Positions 33,258 to 40,659 of a stretch of DNA of 64,000 nt are shown here, in pieces. Each line of letters opens with the position of its first letter. The stretch's first letter is position 1. Source of the DNA: Alterisphingorhabdus sp051668705 (GTDB taxonomy: Bacteria; Pseudomonadota; Alphaproteobacteria; Sphingomonadales; Sphingomonadaceae). Both the position numbers and the translations under genes were made by a program. Under the pieces are notes generated by a model that was given only the letters and a program-made list of their open reading frames with translations, searched no databases and was not told where the DNA came from. Location: NCBI RefSeq assembly GCF_051668705.1, contig NZ_CP196351.1, forward strand, positions 1,116,001 through 1,180,000, in the 5' to 3' direction.

Positions 33258-33954
33258 CAAACATATTGCGGTAAGGCGCTGTATATTGACCGGCGGGCAA
33301 ATGGATAGCCGCCGGTTGATACGACTTGCTTTAGGCCCGGACGGCATAGTCGCTCCGGATGTACGCTCACGCGCGCCCGGGCGCGGTGCATGGGTTGGTG
33401 TCACGCGGGATGAGCTGGACGCAGCAGTCGCAAAAGGGCAGTTGCTGGGTAAGCTGAAATCTGTTTTGAAAACGACTGATATTGCTTTTCCGAATAATCT
33501 GCCACAGGCCGTTGATGACGCTCTGGCGAGTGAATTGCTTCAGCGTCTGGGCCTTGAAGCAAAGGCCAGTCAATTGATATCAGGCGCGGAAAAGGTCGAG
33601 ACCGCTGCGCGTATGGGGAATGTTGCGCTGTTGCTCCATGCCGCTGACGCAGCTGAAAATGGTCGGCGCTCGCTTGATCAGGCTTGGCGCGTTGGTTCCG
33701 ATGCAGAAGGCAGTTCGTTGCAGGGGCTGGTTTTGCCATTTGACCGCGATCAATTGTCATTGGCATTGGGACGCAGCAATTGCGTACATATAGCGATAAT
33801 GGATGACCGAGCGGCAGCGCGAATAGGGCTATTCTTGTTTCGCTTGCTTGGTTTTAGAGGGGTTGATGTATCGGTTCTGACGGACCGTGTCTTTGGCAAT
33901 GAGACTGCCCCTGAGATGACTATAGAAGAAGAACCGGCCGCTGCCTTGATATAG
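33238..33954 (+). CDS. YlxR (RnpM)-L7Ae fusion RNA-binding protein
   Basis: A 238-residue protein with an N-terminal YlxR/DUF448 domain (about 8-90; VRRCILTGGQ and APGRGAWV) and a C-terminal L7Ae-like domain (about 105-200; LLLHAADAAENG and DRDQLSLALG). YlxR proteins bind RNA, and the Bacillus member is reported to modulate RNase P; here it is fused to a second RNA-binding fold. The ATG at 33238 has GGGGAGG upstream. An alternative in-frame start 96 bases earlier lies well inside nusA and is unlikely. The gene overlaps nusA by 20 bases and precedes infB. Confidence 0.88.
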   Translation: MRKAPNDKHIAVRRCILTGGQMDSRRLIRLALGPDGIVAPDVRSRAPGRGAWVGVTRDELDAAVAKGQLLGKLKSVLKTTDIAFPNNLPQAVDDALASELLQRLGLEAKASQLISGAEKVETAARMGNVALLLHAADAAENGRRSLDQAWRVGSDAEGSSLQGLVLPFDRDQLSLALGRSNCVHIAIMDDRAAARIGLFLFRLLGFRGVDVSVLTDRVFGNETAPEMTIEEEPAAALI

Positions 33955-34027
33955 GGCGTTGGTCGCAGTGAGTTTTGATGGTCGTGCGCCATCATGATAG
34001 AAGATGAAAAAGGATTGAGTCTGTTCG

Positions 34028-36553
34028 ATGAGTGATGATCAAGAAAAAAAGCCGAAACTGGGCCGCAAACCTCTGGGTTTGAAGCGGGCAGTTGAGTCCG
34101 GCGAAGTCAAGCAGACATTCAGCCATGGCCGCACCAATAAGGTTGTGGTTGAGGTGAAGCGCCGTAAGCTTGTGGGTAAGCCCGGAGCGAAACCAGAGCC
34201 GGTTGAAGAAGCCGCTCCGCCGCCTCCACCGCCACCAGCTGCACCTGCTCCCAAGGCTGAAGCGCCGGTCAAAAAAGCTGCTGATGCGACGATGACGCGC
34301 AAAGAGCTGCAAGAGAAACTGCTGCGTGAAGCGGAAGAAGCGCGCCAAGCCTCTATGGAAGAAGCGCGTCGCCGTGAAGTAGCTGAAAAAGCCAAACGCG
34401 AAGAAGAAGAAAAGGCGCGAGCAGAAGAGAAGCGGGCTGCTGCGGCGAAAGCCAAAGAAGAGCCTGCTGCGCCTGTGGCTGCAAAAGACCCTGTTGCTGA
34501 AACGCCAGCGGCACCAGCCGAGGCGAAATCAGAGGCACCTAAAGCGAAGGCATCTGCGCCGGCACCACGCAAGTTTACGCCCGTAACGCCGGTAAAACGG
34601 CCCGAACCGAAAAAACCTTCACCCAAACCAAGCCGTGACCGTAATGAGCGTCGCCAATCGGGCAAGCTGACAGTTAATCGCGCTTTGAGCGAAGGTGATG
34701 GCGGCGCGCGTGCGCGTTCACTTGCTGCGCTTAAACGTGCGCGTGAGAAAGAGCGCCGAGCGCAAATGTCTGGCCAGACACGCGAAGCCCAGCCAAAGCA
34801 ATCACGCGAAGTTGTGGTGCCTGACGCTATCACTGTGCAGGAATTGGCCAACCGGATGGCGGAAAAAGGCGCTGATCTGGTTAAATCACTGTTCAAAATG
34901 GGTTCTATGGTGACAGTGAACCAGACCATTGATCATGATACTGCGGAATTGCTGGTTGAAGAATTCGGCCACAAAATCAAACGTGTTTCTGATTCTGATG
35001 TTGAAATTAAAGTTGATTCCGATGTTGATCCGGATGAGACACTGAAACCACGTCCTCCTGTGGTGACGATAATGGGCCATGTCGACCATGGTAAGACGTC
35101 ATTGCTTGATGCGTTGCGCGGCACTGATGTCGTTCAGGGCGAAGCCGGCGGCATTACCCAGCATATCGGCGCTTATCAGGTAAAAGTGAAATCGGGTGAA
35201 AAGATTACATTCCTCGATACACCGGGCCACGCAGCATTTTCTGAAATGCGTGCGCGCGGCGCGAATGTGACCGATATTGTTATTCTGGTTGCAGCGGCGG
35301 ATGACAATTTGATGCCGCAAACTATTGAGGCAATTAATCACACCAAAGCGTCCGGCGTGCCGATGATTGTTGCGATCAATAAGATCGACAAGCATGAAGC
35401 GAACCCTGATAATATTCGCAACCGCTTGCTGGAGCATGAGGTTATTGTCGAGAAAATGTCTGGTGATGTGCAGGATGTTGAAGTCTCTGCATTGAAAGGC
35501 ACCAATCTCGATAAGTTGATCGACGCGATCAATTTGCAAGCAGAGTTGATTGAGCCAAAAGCCAACCCTGATCGTGATGCCGAAGGCGTTGTGATTGAGG
35601 CCAAGCTCGATAAAGGCCGGGGGCCTGTGGCCACTGTTTTGATTGAGCGTGGCACTTTGCGCCGCGGTGATATCTTTGTTGTTGGCGAGCATTCGGGCAA
35701 GGTCCGAGCGATGCTTGATGATAAAGGCAAGCAGCTTAAAGAAGCGGGGCCATCGCTCCCTATTGAAGTGTTGGGTCTATCTGGTGTGCCATCGGCAGGT
35801 GATAAGCTCACCGTTGTCGAAAATGATGCACGTGCGCGTGAAGTGGCTGAATATCGTCGTCAAAAAGCTCTGGAGAAACGTACTGCGACAGCCCCGGCTT
35901 CACTGGAGAATATGTTCTCTGCCTTGGGTGAAAACCAAGCGGTTGAATATCCGGTGCTGATCAAAGGCGATGTTGGCGGCAGTGTCGAAGCTATTATCGG
36001 CAGCCTTAACCAGATCTCGACCGATGATATTAAGGCGCGGGTTTTGCATTCCGGTGTTGGCGGTATCACTGAGTCCGATGTGCAGCTTGCCAAGGCCAGC
36101 AATGCGCCAATTATCGGCTTTAACGTGCGCGCAAATGCCAAAGCGCGTGAGATTGCCGAACGCGAAGGTGTGCGCTTCAAATATTTCGATATTATCTATG
36201 ATTTGATCGAAGATATTAAAGGCGAAATGGCTGGTGAACTGGGTCCAGAGCGCATCGAAACGGTCATTGGCCGCGCCGAGGTGAAGGAAGTATTCCCTGC
36301 TGGCAAAAAAGACAAAGCAGCTGGTTTGCTGGTTCTCGATGGCGTCCTCAAAAAAGGTAATTATGCGCGTCTCAACCGCGAAGATATTATCGTCTCCAAG
36401 ACCACAGTGGCATCGCTGCGCCGGTTCAAGGACGATGTCGAGGAAGTGCGCTCTGGCCTAGAATGTGGTGCGGTGTTGGAAGATACGAACGACATTAAAC
36501 CGGGCGATATTCTGGAAGTCTTTGACGTCGAGATGCGTGAACGTGTCTTATAA
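34028..36553 (+). CDS. infB: Translation initiation factor IF-2
   Basis: IF-2 positions initiator tRNA on the ribosome as a GTPase. The 841-residue protein has a long low-complexity N-terminus rich in Ala, Pro, Lys and Glu (about 30-230), the IF2_N-like segment, the G domain with GHVDHGKT (about 350), DTPGH and NKID, and the C-terminal domains ending DILEVFDVEMRERVL. Two start candidates differ little; the ATG at 34028 is kept. The N-terminal region is the fastest-evolving part of IF-2. Confidence 0.96.
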   Translation: MSDDQEKKPKLGRKPLGLKRAVESGEVKQTFSHGRTNKVVVEVKRRKLVGKPGAKPEPVEEAAPPPPPPPAAPAPKAEAPVKKAADATMTRKELQEKLLREAEEARQASMEEARRREVAEKAKREEEEKARAEEKRAAAAKAKEEPAAPVAAKDPVAETPAAPAEAKSEAPKAKASAPAPRKFTPVTPVKRPEPKKPSPKPSRDRNERRQSGKLTVNRALSEGDGGARARSLAALKRAREKERRAQMSGQTREAQPKQSREVVVPDAITVQELANRMAEKGADLVKSLFKMGSMVTVNQTIDHDTAELLVEEFGHKIKRVSDSDVEIKVDSDVDPDETLKPRPPVVTIMGHVDHGKTSLLDALRGTDVVQGEAGGITQHIGAYQVKVKSGEKITFLDTPGHAAFSEMRARGANVTDIVILVAAADDNLMPQTIEAINHTKASGVPMIVAINKIDKHEANPDNIRNRLLEHEVIVEKMSGDVQDVEVSALKGTNLDKLIDAINLQAELIEPKANPDRDAEGVVIEAKLDKGRGPVATVLIERGTLRRGDIFVVGEHSGKVRAMLDDKGKQLKEAGPSLPIEVLGLSGVPSAGDKLTVVENDARAREVAEYRRQKALEKRTATAPASLENMFSALGENQAVEYPVLIKGDVGGSVEAIIGSLNQISTDDIKARVLHSGVGGITESDVQLAKASNAPIIGFNVRANAKAREIAEREGVRFKYFDIIYDLIEDIKGEMAGELGPERIETVIGRAEVKEVFPAGKKDKAAGLLVLDGVLKKGNYARLNREDIIVSKTTVASLRRFKDDVEEVRSGLECGAVLEDTNDIKPGDILEVFDVEMRERVL

Positions 36554-36586
36554 TCGGGCATAGGAACGGAGATAAGGGGGCTAGAT

Positions 36587-36997
36587 ATGACTGCAGGCAG
36601 GAATATTAACGCCCCTTCATCGCGCCTTATGGGCGCCCGCATTCAACATCATGATGCTGAAACGGGCACAACCCATATGAATTTTGTTGCCCCTGAAAGT
36701 TTTGCCAGTCAGCGCGGCTATGTGCATGGCGGGCTGGTTGCAGGTTTTCTGGATGAAGTCATGGGTGCAGCAGTGCTGGGCGCCAGTGATGGCGCCATGC
36801 TGCCGCTCAACCTTAATAGCAATATCAGCTGTTTACGCCCTGTTCCTCTGGGGCCGTTAAAGGGCGAGGGGCGTGTTTTGAAGATGGGACGCAATATCGC
36901 TTATCTGGAAGGAACATTGCTGGATAATGATGGTAACCGGCTTATCCATGCGACATCGACTGCTATGCTGACCGAGGTGCCCAATGGCAAAGTATAA
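36587..36997 (+). CDS. PaaI-family hotdog thioesterase
   Basis: A 136-residue single hotdog domain: HGGLVAGFLDEVMGAAV, then SNISCLRPVPLGPLKGEGRV and a final HATSTAML. The Gly-rich HGG and the Asp of LDEVMG fit acyl-CoA thioesterases. The physiological thioester is unknown. It sits between infB and rbfA in the translation operon, overlapping rbfA by 14 bases, so it may simply be coexpressed. Confidence 0.85.
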   Translation: MTAGRNINAPSSRLMGARIQHHDAETGTTHMNFVAPESFASQRGYVHGGLVAGFLDEVMGAAVLGASDGAMLPLNLNSNISCLRPVPLGPLKGEGRVLKMGRNIAYLEGTLLDNDGNRLIHATSTAMLTEVPNGKV

Positions 36998-37409
36998 TGA
37001 TACATCCCCTGAAGGCCGCTCTGTACGCGTGTTGCGTGTGGGGGAACAAATCCGGCATATACTTTCGGAATTGCTGACACGCGGTGATGTGCATGACGAA
37101 ACATTGGCCAGCGCCAATATCGCGATTACCGAAGTGCGTATGTCACCTGATTTGCGGCACGCAACAGTGTTTGTGAAGCCGCTACTGGGCAACGAGGAAG
37201 CCGCAGTCATCAAAGCGATGCGCACCAATACAGCCTATTTTCAGCGAGAGGTCGCAGCGCGCACCAAGATGAAATATGCCGCCAAATTAAAATTTGTCCC
37301 TGATGATAGTTTTGATGAAGCCAGCCATATTGAATCGCTGTTGAGCAACCCAAAAGTTGCACGTGATTTGACAGAGAGTGACGAAGAAGCGGAACAAGCA
37401 TCTGAATAA
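36984..37409 (+). CDS. rbfA: Ribosome-binding factor A
   Basis: RbfA assists late 30S maturation. The 141-residue protein contains RVLRVGEQIRHILSELLTRG, the VRMSPDLRHATVFVKPL block, and KLKFVPDDSFDEASHIESLL. The start is the ATG inside the end of the thioesterase gene. The stop (TAA) shares one base with the tdk ATG. It keeps the usual place downstream of infB. Confidence 0.95.
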   Translation: MAKYNDTSPEGRSVRVLRVGEQIRHILSELLTRGDVHDETLASANIAITEVRMSPDLRHATVFVKPLLGNEEAAVIKAMRTNTAYFQREVAARTKMKYAAKLKFVPDDSFDEASHIESLLSNPKVARDLTESDEEAEQASE

Positions 37410-37990
37410 TGGCCAAGCTCTATTTCTATTATTCCTCAATGAATGCAGGCAAGTCGACGACTTTGCTACAGGCCGCATTTAACTATGAAGAGCGCGGAAT
37501 GCGCACGATGTTGTGGACCGCGGCCATTGATAAGCGCAGTGGCGAGGCCACAATCCAGTCGCGCATCGGGCTATCGCGAATTGCGCACCAATTTGATGAG
37601 GATGTAAATCTGCTGAGTGCTATAAGCGCCGAACATGCGGCTCAGCCGCTCAATTGCGTGTTGGTTGATGAAGCGCAATTTATGACCCGCGATCATGTGT
37701 TTGAACTGGCGCTTGTCTGTGATCAGTTGCACATTCCTGTTCTTTGCTATGGTTTGCGGACCGATTTCCAGGCGGAGCTTTTTCCCGGCAGTGCGCAATT
37801 GCTGGCGATTGCCGATGAGCTGGTTGAGATTAAGGCGGTGTGCGAATGCGGCGCGAAATCGACTATGAATTTGCGCGTAGATTTAGATGGCAAGGCTGTA
37901 AAATCTGGTGCACAAACGGAAATTGGCGGCAATGATCGTTATATTGCTCTTTGCCGAAAACATTTCATGGAAGCATTGAACGACCAATAA
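37409..37990 (+). CDS. tdk: Thymidine kinase
   Basis: Phosphorylates thymidine for the salvage pathway. The 193-residue protein has the P-loop YYSSMNAGKST, the DEAQF motif (VLVDEAQFM), and zinc ligands suggested by CECGAKSTMN and YIALCRKHF. This is the type II (bacterial/human-like) kinase. It is coupled to rbfA and to the GNAT gene by one-base overlaps. Confidence 0.95.
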   Translation: MAKLYFYYSSMNAGKSTTLLQAAFNYEERGMRTMLWTAAIDKRSGEATIQSRIGLSRIAHQFDEDVNLLSAISAEHAAQPLNCVLVDEAQFMTRDHVFELALVCDQLHIPVLCYGLRTDFQAELFPGSAQLLAIADELVEIKAVCECGAKSTMNLRVDLDGKAVKSGAQTEIGGNDRYIALCRKHFMEALNDQ

Positions 37991-38535
37991 TGCGCGATTT
38001 AGACGGACAAATTGAATCTGGCCGAGTGCGGCTTGAGCCATTTGTGGACGATCATGTCGAACCATTGCGCCTTGCATGTGCGGAGGATACGCAGATTTGG
38101 GAAATATACCCCTTTTCCATGCAGGGGGAACATTTTGACGGCGCTATGCAGGCTTTCCACGGCACGCAAAATTGGGTGCGCTTTGCTGTTATTGATCTGC
38201 AAGAGGATCGTCTGGTCGGCATGTCCAGCTTTATAAATCCTGATAAGCACGGCGTGGTTGAAATTGGCGGCACCTATATCGCACCCTCAGTGCGCGGCAG
38301 CGGATTTAACCGGACCATGAAAACACTGATGATAGACCGTGCTTTCTCATGCGGTTATCGCAAAGTGGCTTTTCGCGTAGATACCCGCAATGAACGGTCC
38401 ATAGCGGCGGTGTTAAAATTGGGTGCGACGCGTGAGGGCATAATGCGCAAGGATCGGGTAACATGGACAGGCTATGTGCGCGATACTGCGGTATTTGGCT
38501 TGCTTAAAGAAGAGTGGGAAGCGGGTCGTGACTGA
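37990..38535 (+). CDS. GNAT-family N-acetyltransferase
   Basis: A 181-residue acetyltransferase of the RimJ/RimL type. The acetyl-CoA loop is seen in IAPSVRGSGFNRTMK, and the block VAFRVDTRNERSIAAVLKLGA is characteristic. Substrates in this group vary: ribosomal proteins, amines or antibiotics. The start shares the last base of the tdk stop; an alternative ATG 39 bases upstream is inside tdk. It overlaps the methyltransferase start by 8 bases. Confidence 0.85.
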   Translation: MRDLDGQIESGRVRLEPFVDDHVEPLRLACAEDTQIWEIYPFSMQGEHFDGAMQAFHGTQNWVRFAVIDLQEDRLVGMSSFINPDKHGVVEIGGTYIAPSVRGSGFNRTMKTLMIDRAFSCGYRKVAFRVDTRNERSIAAVLKLGATREGIMRKDRVTWTGYVRDTAVFGLLKEEWEAGRD

Positions 38536-39235
38536 TGCTTCTGGATGGGAAAATTCTGCGCAAGCCTGGATAAACTCTATGGGTGATCAAGGAGACTGGA
38601 CACGCCGCAAGGTGCTTGACCCTGTGATGCTGAAGCTCGCCAAAGTAAATGGCGGACATTTTATTGACATTGGCTGTGGTGAGGGGCGCTTTGTGCGTAC
38701 GCTGGGCGATATAGGCATGGCGGGCATAGGAATAGACCCGACCGAAACATTGATTGCCCACGCACGCAAATGCGACCCAAATGGTAACTATCATATTGGC
38801 GATGGTGAAAAGCTCGATTTTGATGATGCACAATTTGATCTGTCGATCAGCTATATGGCTTTGATTGATATTCCTGATTTTCGTGCCGCCATTGCCGAAA
38901 TGGTGCGTGTTACGAAACCCGGCGGGCAGTTGCTCATTGCCAATTTGACCAGTTTTTTCACAGCTGGACGCTGGCGCAAGACGCTTTCAGGGCAGGGCAA
39001 AGACTTTCCGATCGATCATTATAGCGAAGAACGCAGTACACGCGAGCGATGGCAGGGGATTGATATCATCAATCATCACCGGCCGCTTAGCGCTTATATG
39101 CAATGCTTTTTGAGCCATGGGCTGGTGCTGGAATATTTTGATGAACCTATCCCCGAACATGATGGCTCTGTGAAGTCGGACCGCTATACCCGTGTGCCGG
39201 GCTTTACGGTGATGCAATGGCGTAAACCGGTGTGA
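38528..39235 (+). CDS. Class I SAM-dependent methyltransferase
   Basis: A 235-residue enzyme with FIDIGCGEGRFVR (SAM site), IGIDPTETLI, and LDFDDAQFDLSIS, then VRVTKPGGQLLIANL. These are type-11 methyltransferase signs, with no clue to the substrate. The start is a GTG overlapping the GNAT stop; a longer frame begins well inside the GNAT gene. It is three bases before truB. Confidence 0.84.
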   Translation: MTDASGWENSAQAWINSMGDQGDWTRRKVLDPVMLKLAKVNGGHFIDIGCGEGRFVRTLGDIGMAGIGIDPTETLIAHARKCDPNGNYHIGDGEKLDFDDAQFDLSISYMALIDIPDFRAAIAEMVRVTKPGGQLLIANLTSFFTAGRWRKTLSGQGKDFPIDHYSEERSTRERWQGIDIINHHRPLSAYMQCFLSHGLVLEYFDEPIPEHDGSVKSDRYTRVPGFTVMQWRKPV

Positions 39236-39237
39236 TT

Positions 39238-40188
39238 ATGCCACATGGCTGGATCATATTGGACAAGCCATTAGAGCTTGGCTCTACCCAGGCTGTTGGC
39301 GCGGTTAAACGCAATTTGCGCGAAGCGGGGTATAAGGTCTCTGGTAAGGGCGGGGGCGTCACCAAAATTGGCCATGGTGGCACGCTGGACCCGCTGGCGA
39401 CGGGTGTGCTGCCCATTGCCATTGGGGAAGCGACCAAGCTCACTGGGCGGATGCTGGAGGCCAGCAAGGTGTATGATTTCACCATCACTTTTGGACAGCA
39501 AACCACAACGCTGGATAGTGAAGGCGAAGTGATGGCAATGTCAGAGCATCGCCCCAATATGGCTGATGTACAGTCCATATTGGCAGATTTTACTGGAACA
39601 ATCAGCCAGATTCCTCCTGCGTTTTCTGCGTTAAAAGTTGATGGCAAACGGGCCTATGCTTTGGCGCGGGCCGGTGAAGAGGTGGAATTAAAGGCGCGAT
39701 CGGTCACTATATACAGCCTGTCTATCCACGCACCTGACAGCGCCTTAGATTTTCAATCTGATGCAGCGTCGCAGCCTATGCTCTCTGCAATTACGCTGAC
39801 CGCGCATGTTTCCAAAGGCACCTATATTCGCAGTCTGGCGCGTGACATAGCGCTGGCGCTCAACACAGTTGGCCATGTAACTATGCTGAGGCGAACAAAA
39901 GCTGGGCCATTTGCGTTAAAGGACGCGATTTCGCTGGACAATCTCAATGAAATCGGTAAGGGCGCGGCAATCAAAGATTATATCTTGCCATTTGAGGCAG
40001 GGCTGGACGGTATCCCGGCTCTAACTCTGAACCCCGATCAGGCAAGGCAGGTCCGTCAGGGCCAGATCGTATCGGGGTTTGCCATGGATGACGGGCAATA
40101 TTGTGCGCATGATGAGGACGCAGTTCCATTAGCGCTAATAGAGCTTTGCGAAGGTGATCTTCGCGTTGTCCGCGGGTTTAATTTTTAA
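39238..40188 (+). CDS. truB: tRNA pseudouridine(55) synthase TruB
   Basis: Makes the conserved pseudouridine 55 in tRNA. The 316-residue protein has GWIILDKPLELGSTQAV, the catalytic GGTLDPLATGVLPIAIGEAT and the RRTKAGPF segment. The ATG at 39238 is chosen, two codons after a possible GTG. It lies upstream of rpsO, as in many bacteria. Confidence 0.95.
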   Translation: MPHGWIILDKPLELGSTQAVGAVKRNLREAGYKVSGKGGGVTKIGHGGTLDPLATGVLPIAIGEATKLTGRMLEASKVYDFTITFGQQTTTLDSEGEVMAMSEHRPNMADVQSILADFTGTISQIPPAFSALKVDGKRAYALARAGEEVELKARSVTIYSLSIHAPDSALDFQSDAASQPMLSAITLTAHVSKGTYIRSLARDIALALNTVGHVTMLRRTKAGPFALKDAISLDNLNEIGKGAAIKDYILPFEAGLDGIPALTLNPDQARQVRQGQIVSGFAMDDGQYCAHDEDAVPLALIELCEGDLRVVRGFNF

Positions 40189-40211
40189 AATGATGCCGTG
40201 AAGGAAAAACC

Positions 40212-40481
40212 ATGTCGATTACTGCTGAACGCAAACAAGAAATTATCAAAGAACATGCCCGTGAAGAAGGCGACACAGGTTCGCCGGAAGTTCAGGTTGC
40301 TATCCTGACCGACCGTATTGTTACACTGACCGAGCATTTCAAATCCCACCATAAAGATAACCATTCACGCCGCGGCCTATTGATGATGGTCAATAAGCGC
40401 CGTTCGCTTTTGGACTATCTGCGCAAGAAAGACGTGCAGCGTTATGCTGATCTGATTGCGAAACTGGGTCTTCGTAAATAA
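40212..40481 (+). CDS. rpsO: 30S ribosomal protein S15
   Basis: S15 (89 residues) binds 16S rRNA in the central domain. The sequence is a clear match: KQEIIKEHAREEGDTGSPEVQ, then HFKSHHKDNHSRRGLLMMVNKRR and YLRKKDVQRYADLI. AAGGAAAAACC precedes the ATG. It lies between truB and pnp. Confidence 0.97.
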   Translation: MSITAERKQEIIKEHAREEGDTGSPEVQVAILTDRIVTLTEHFKSHHKDNHSRRGLLMMVNKRRSLLDYLRKKDVQRYADLIAKLGLRK

Positions 40482-40497
40482 TATTGAATTTAGGCTG

Positions 40498-40524
40498 GCG
40501 GTCCATATTTGGGCCGCTTTGCTT
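40498..40524 (+). terminator. Terminator or attenuator after rpsO
   Basis: GCGGTCC (40498-40504) pairs with GGGCCGC (40511-40517) through one wobble pair around ATATTT, followed by TTTGCTT. It is 16 bases after the rpsO stop. The short, broken T-run suggests partial termination. Confidence 0.45.
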
Positions 40525-40564
40525 ATGGGGTGTTCTTGCAATTCGGCAAGGACATCAAGGGGCG

Positions 40565-40659
40565 TATAATAAGTCCCCAGACCGCGCGCCGCCGGACAGC
40601 GGCGCAACATAAGAGGCCCCGCCCGGCATTAGGGCTGCGCGGGTACATAAGGAAAACAC
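40565..40659 (+). promoter_or_regulatory. Likely pnp promoter and structured leader
   Basis: A perfect -10 TATAAT is at 40565-40570; I see no matching -35 at 17 bases. The leader then holds a perfect 7-bp hairpin (GCGCCGC, loop CGGACA, GCGGCGC, 40586-40605) before the pnp ATG. In enterobacteria such leader stems are cut by RNase III and used by PNPase for autocontrol; the same is possible here but unproven. Confidence 0.45.
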
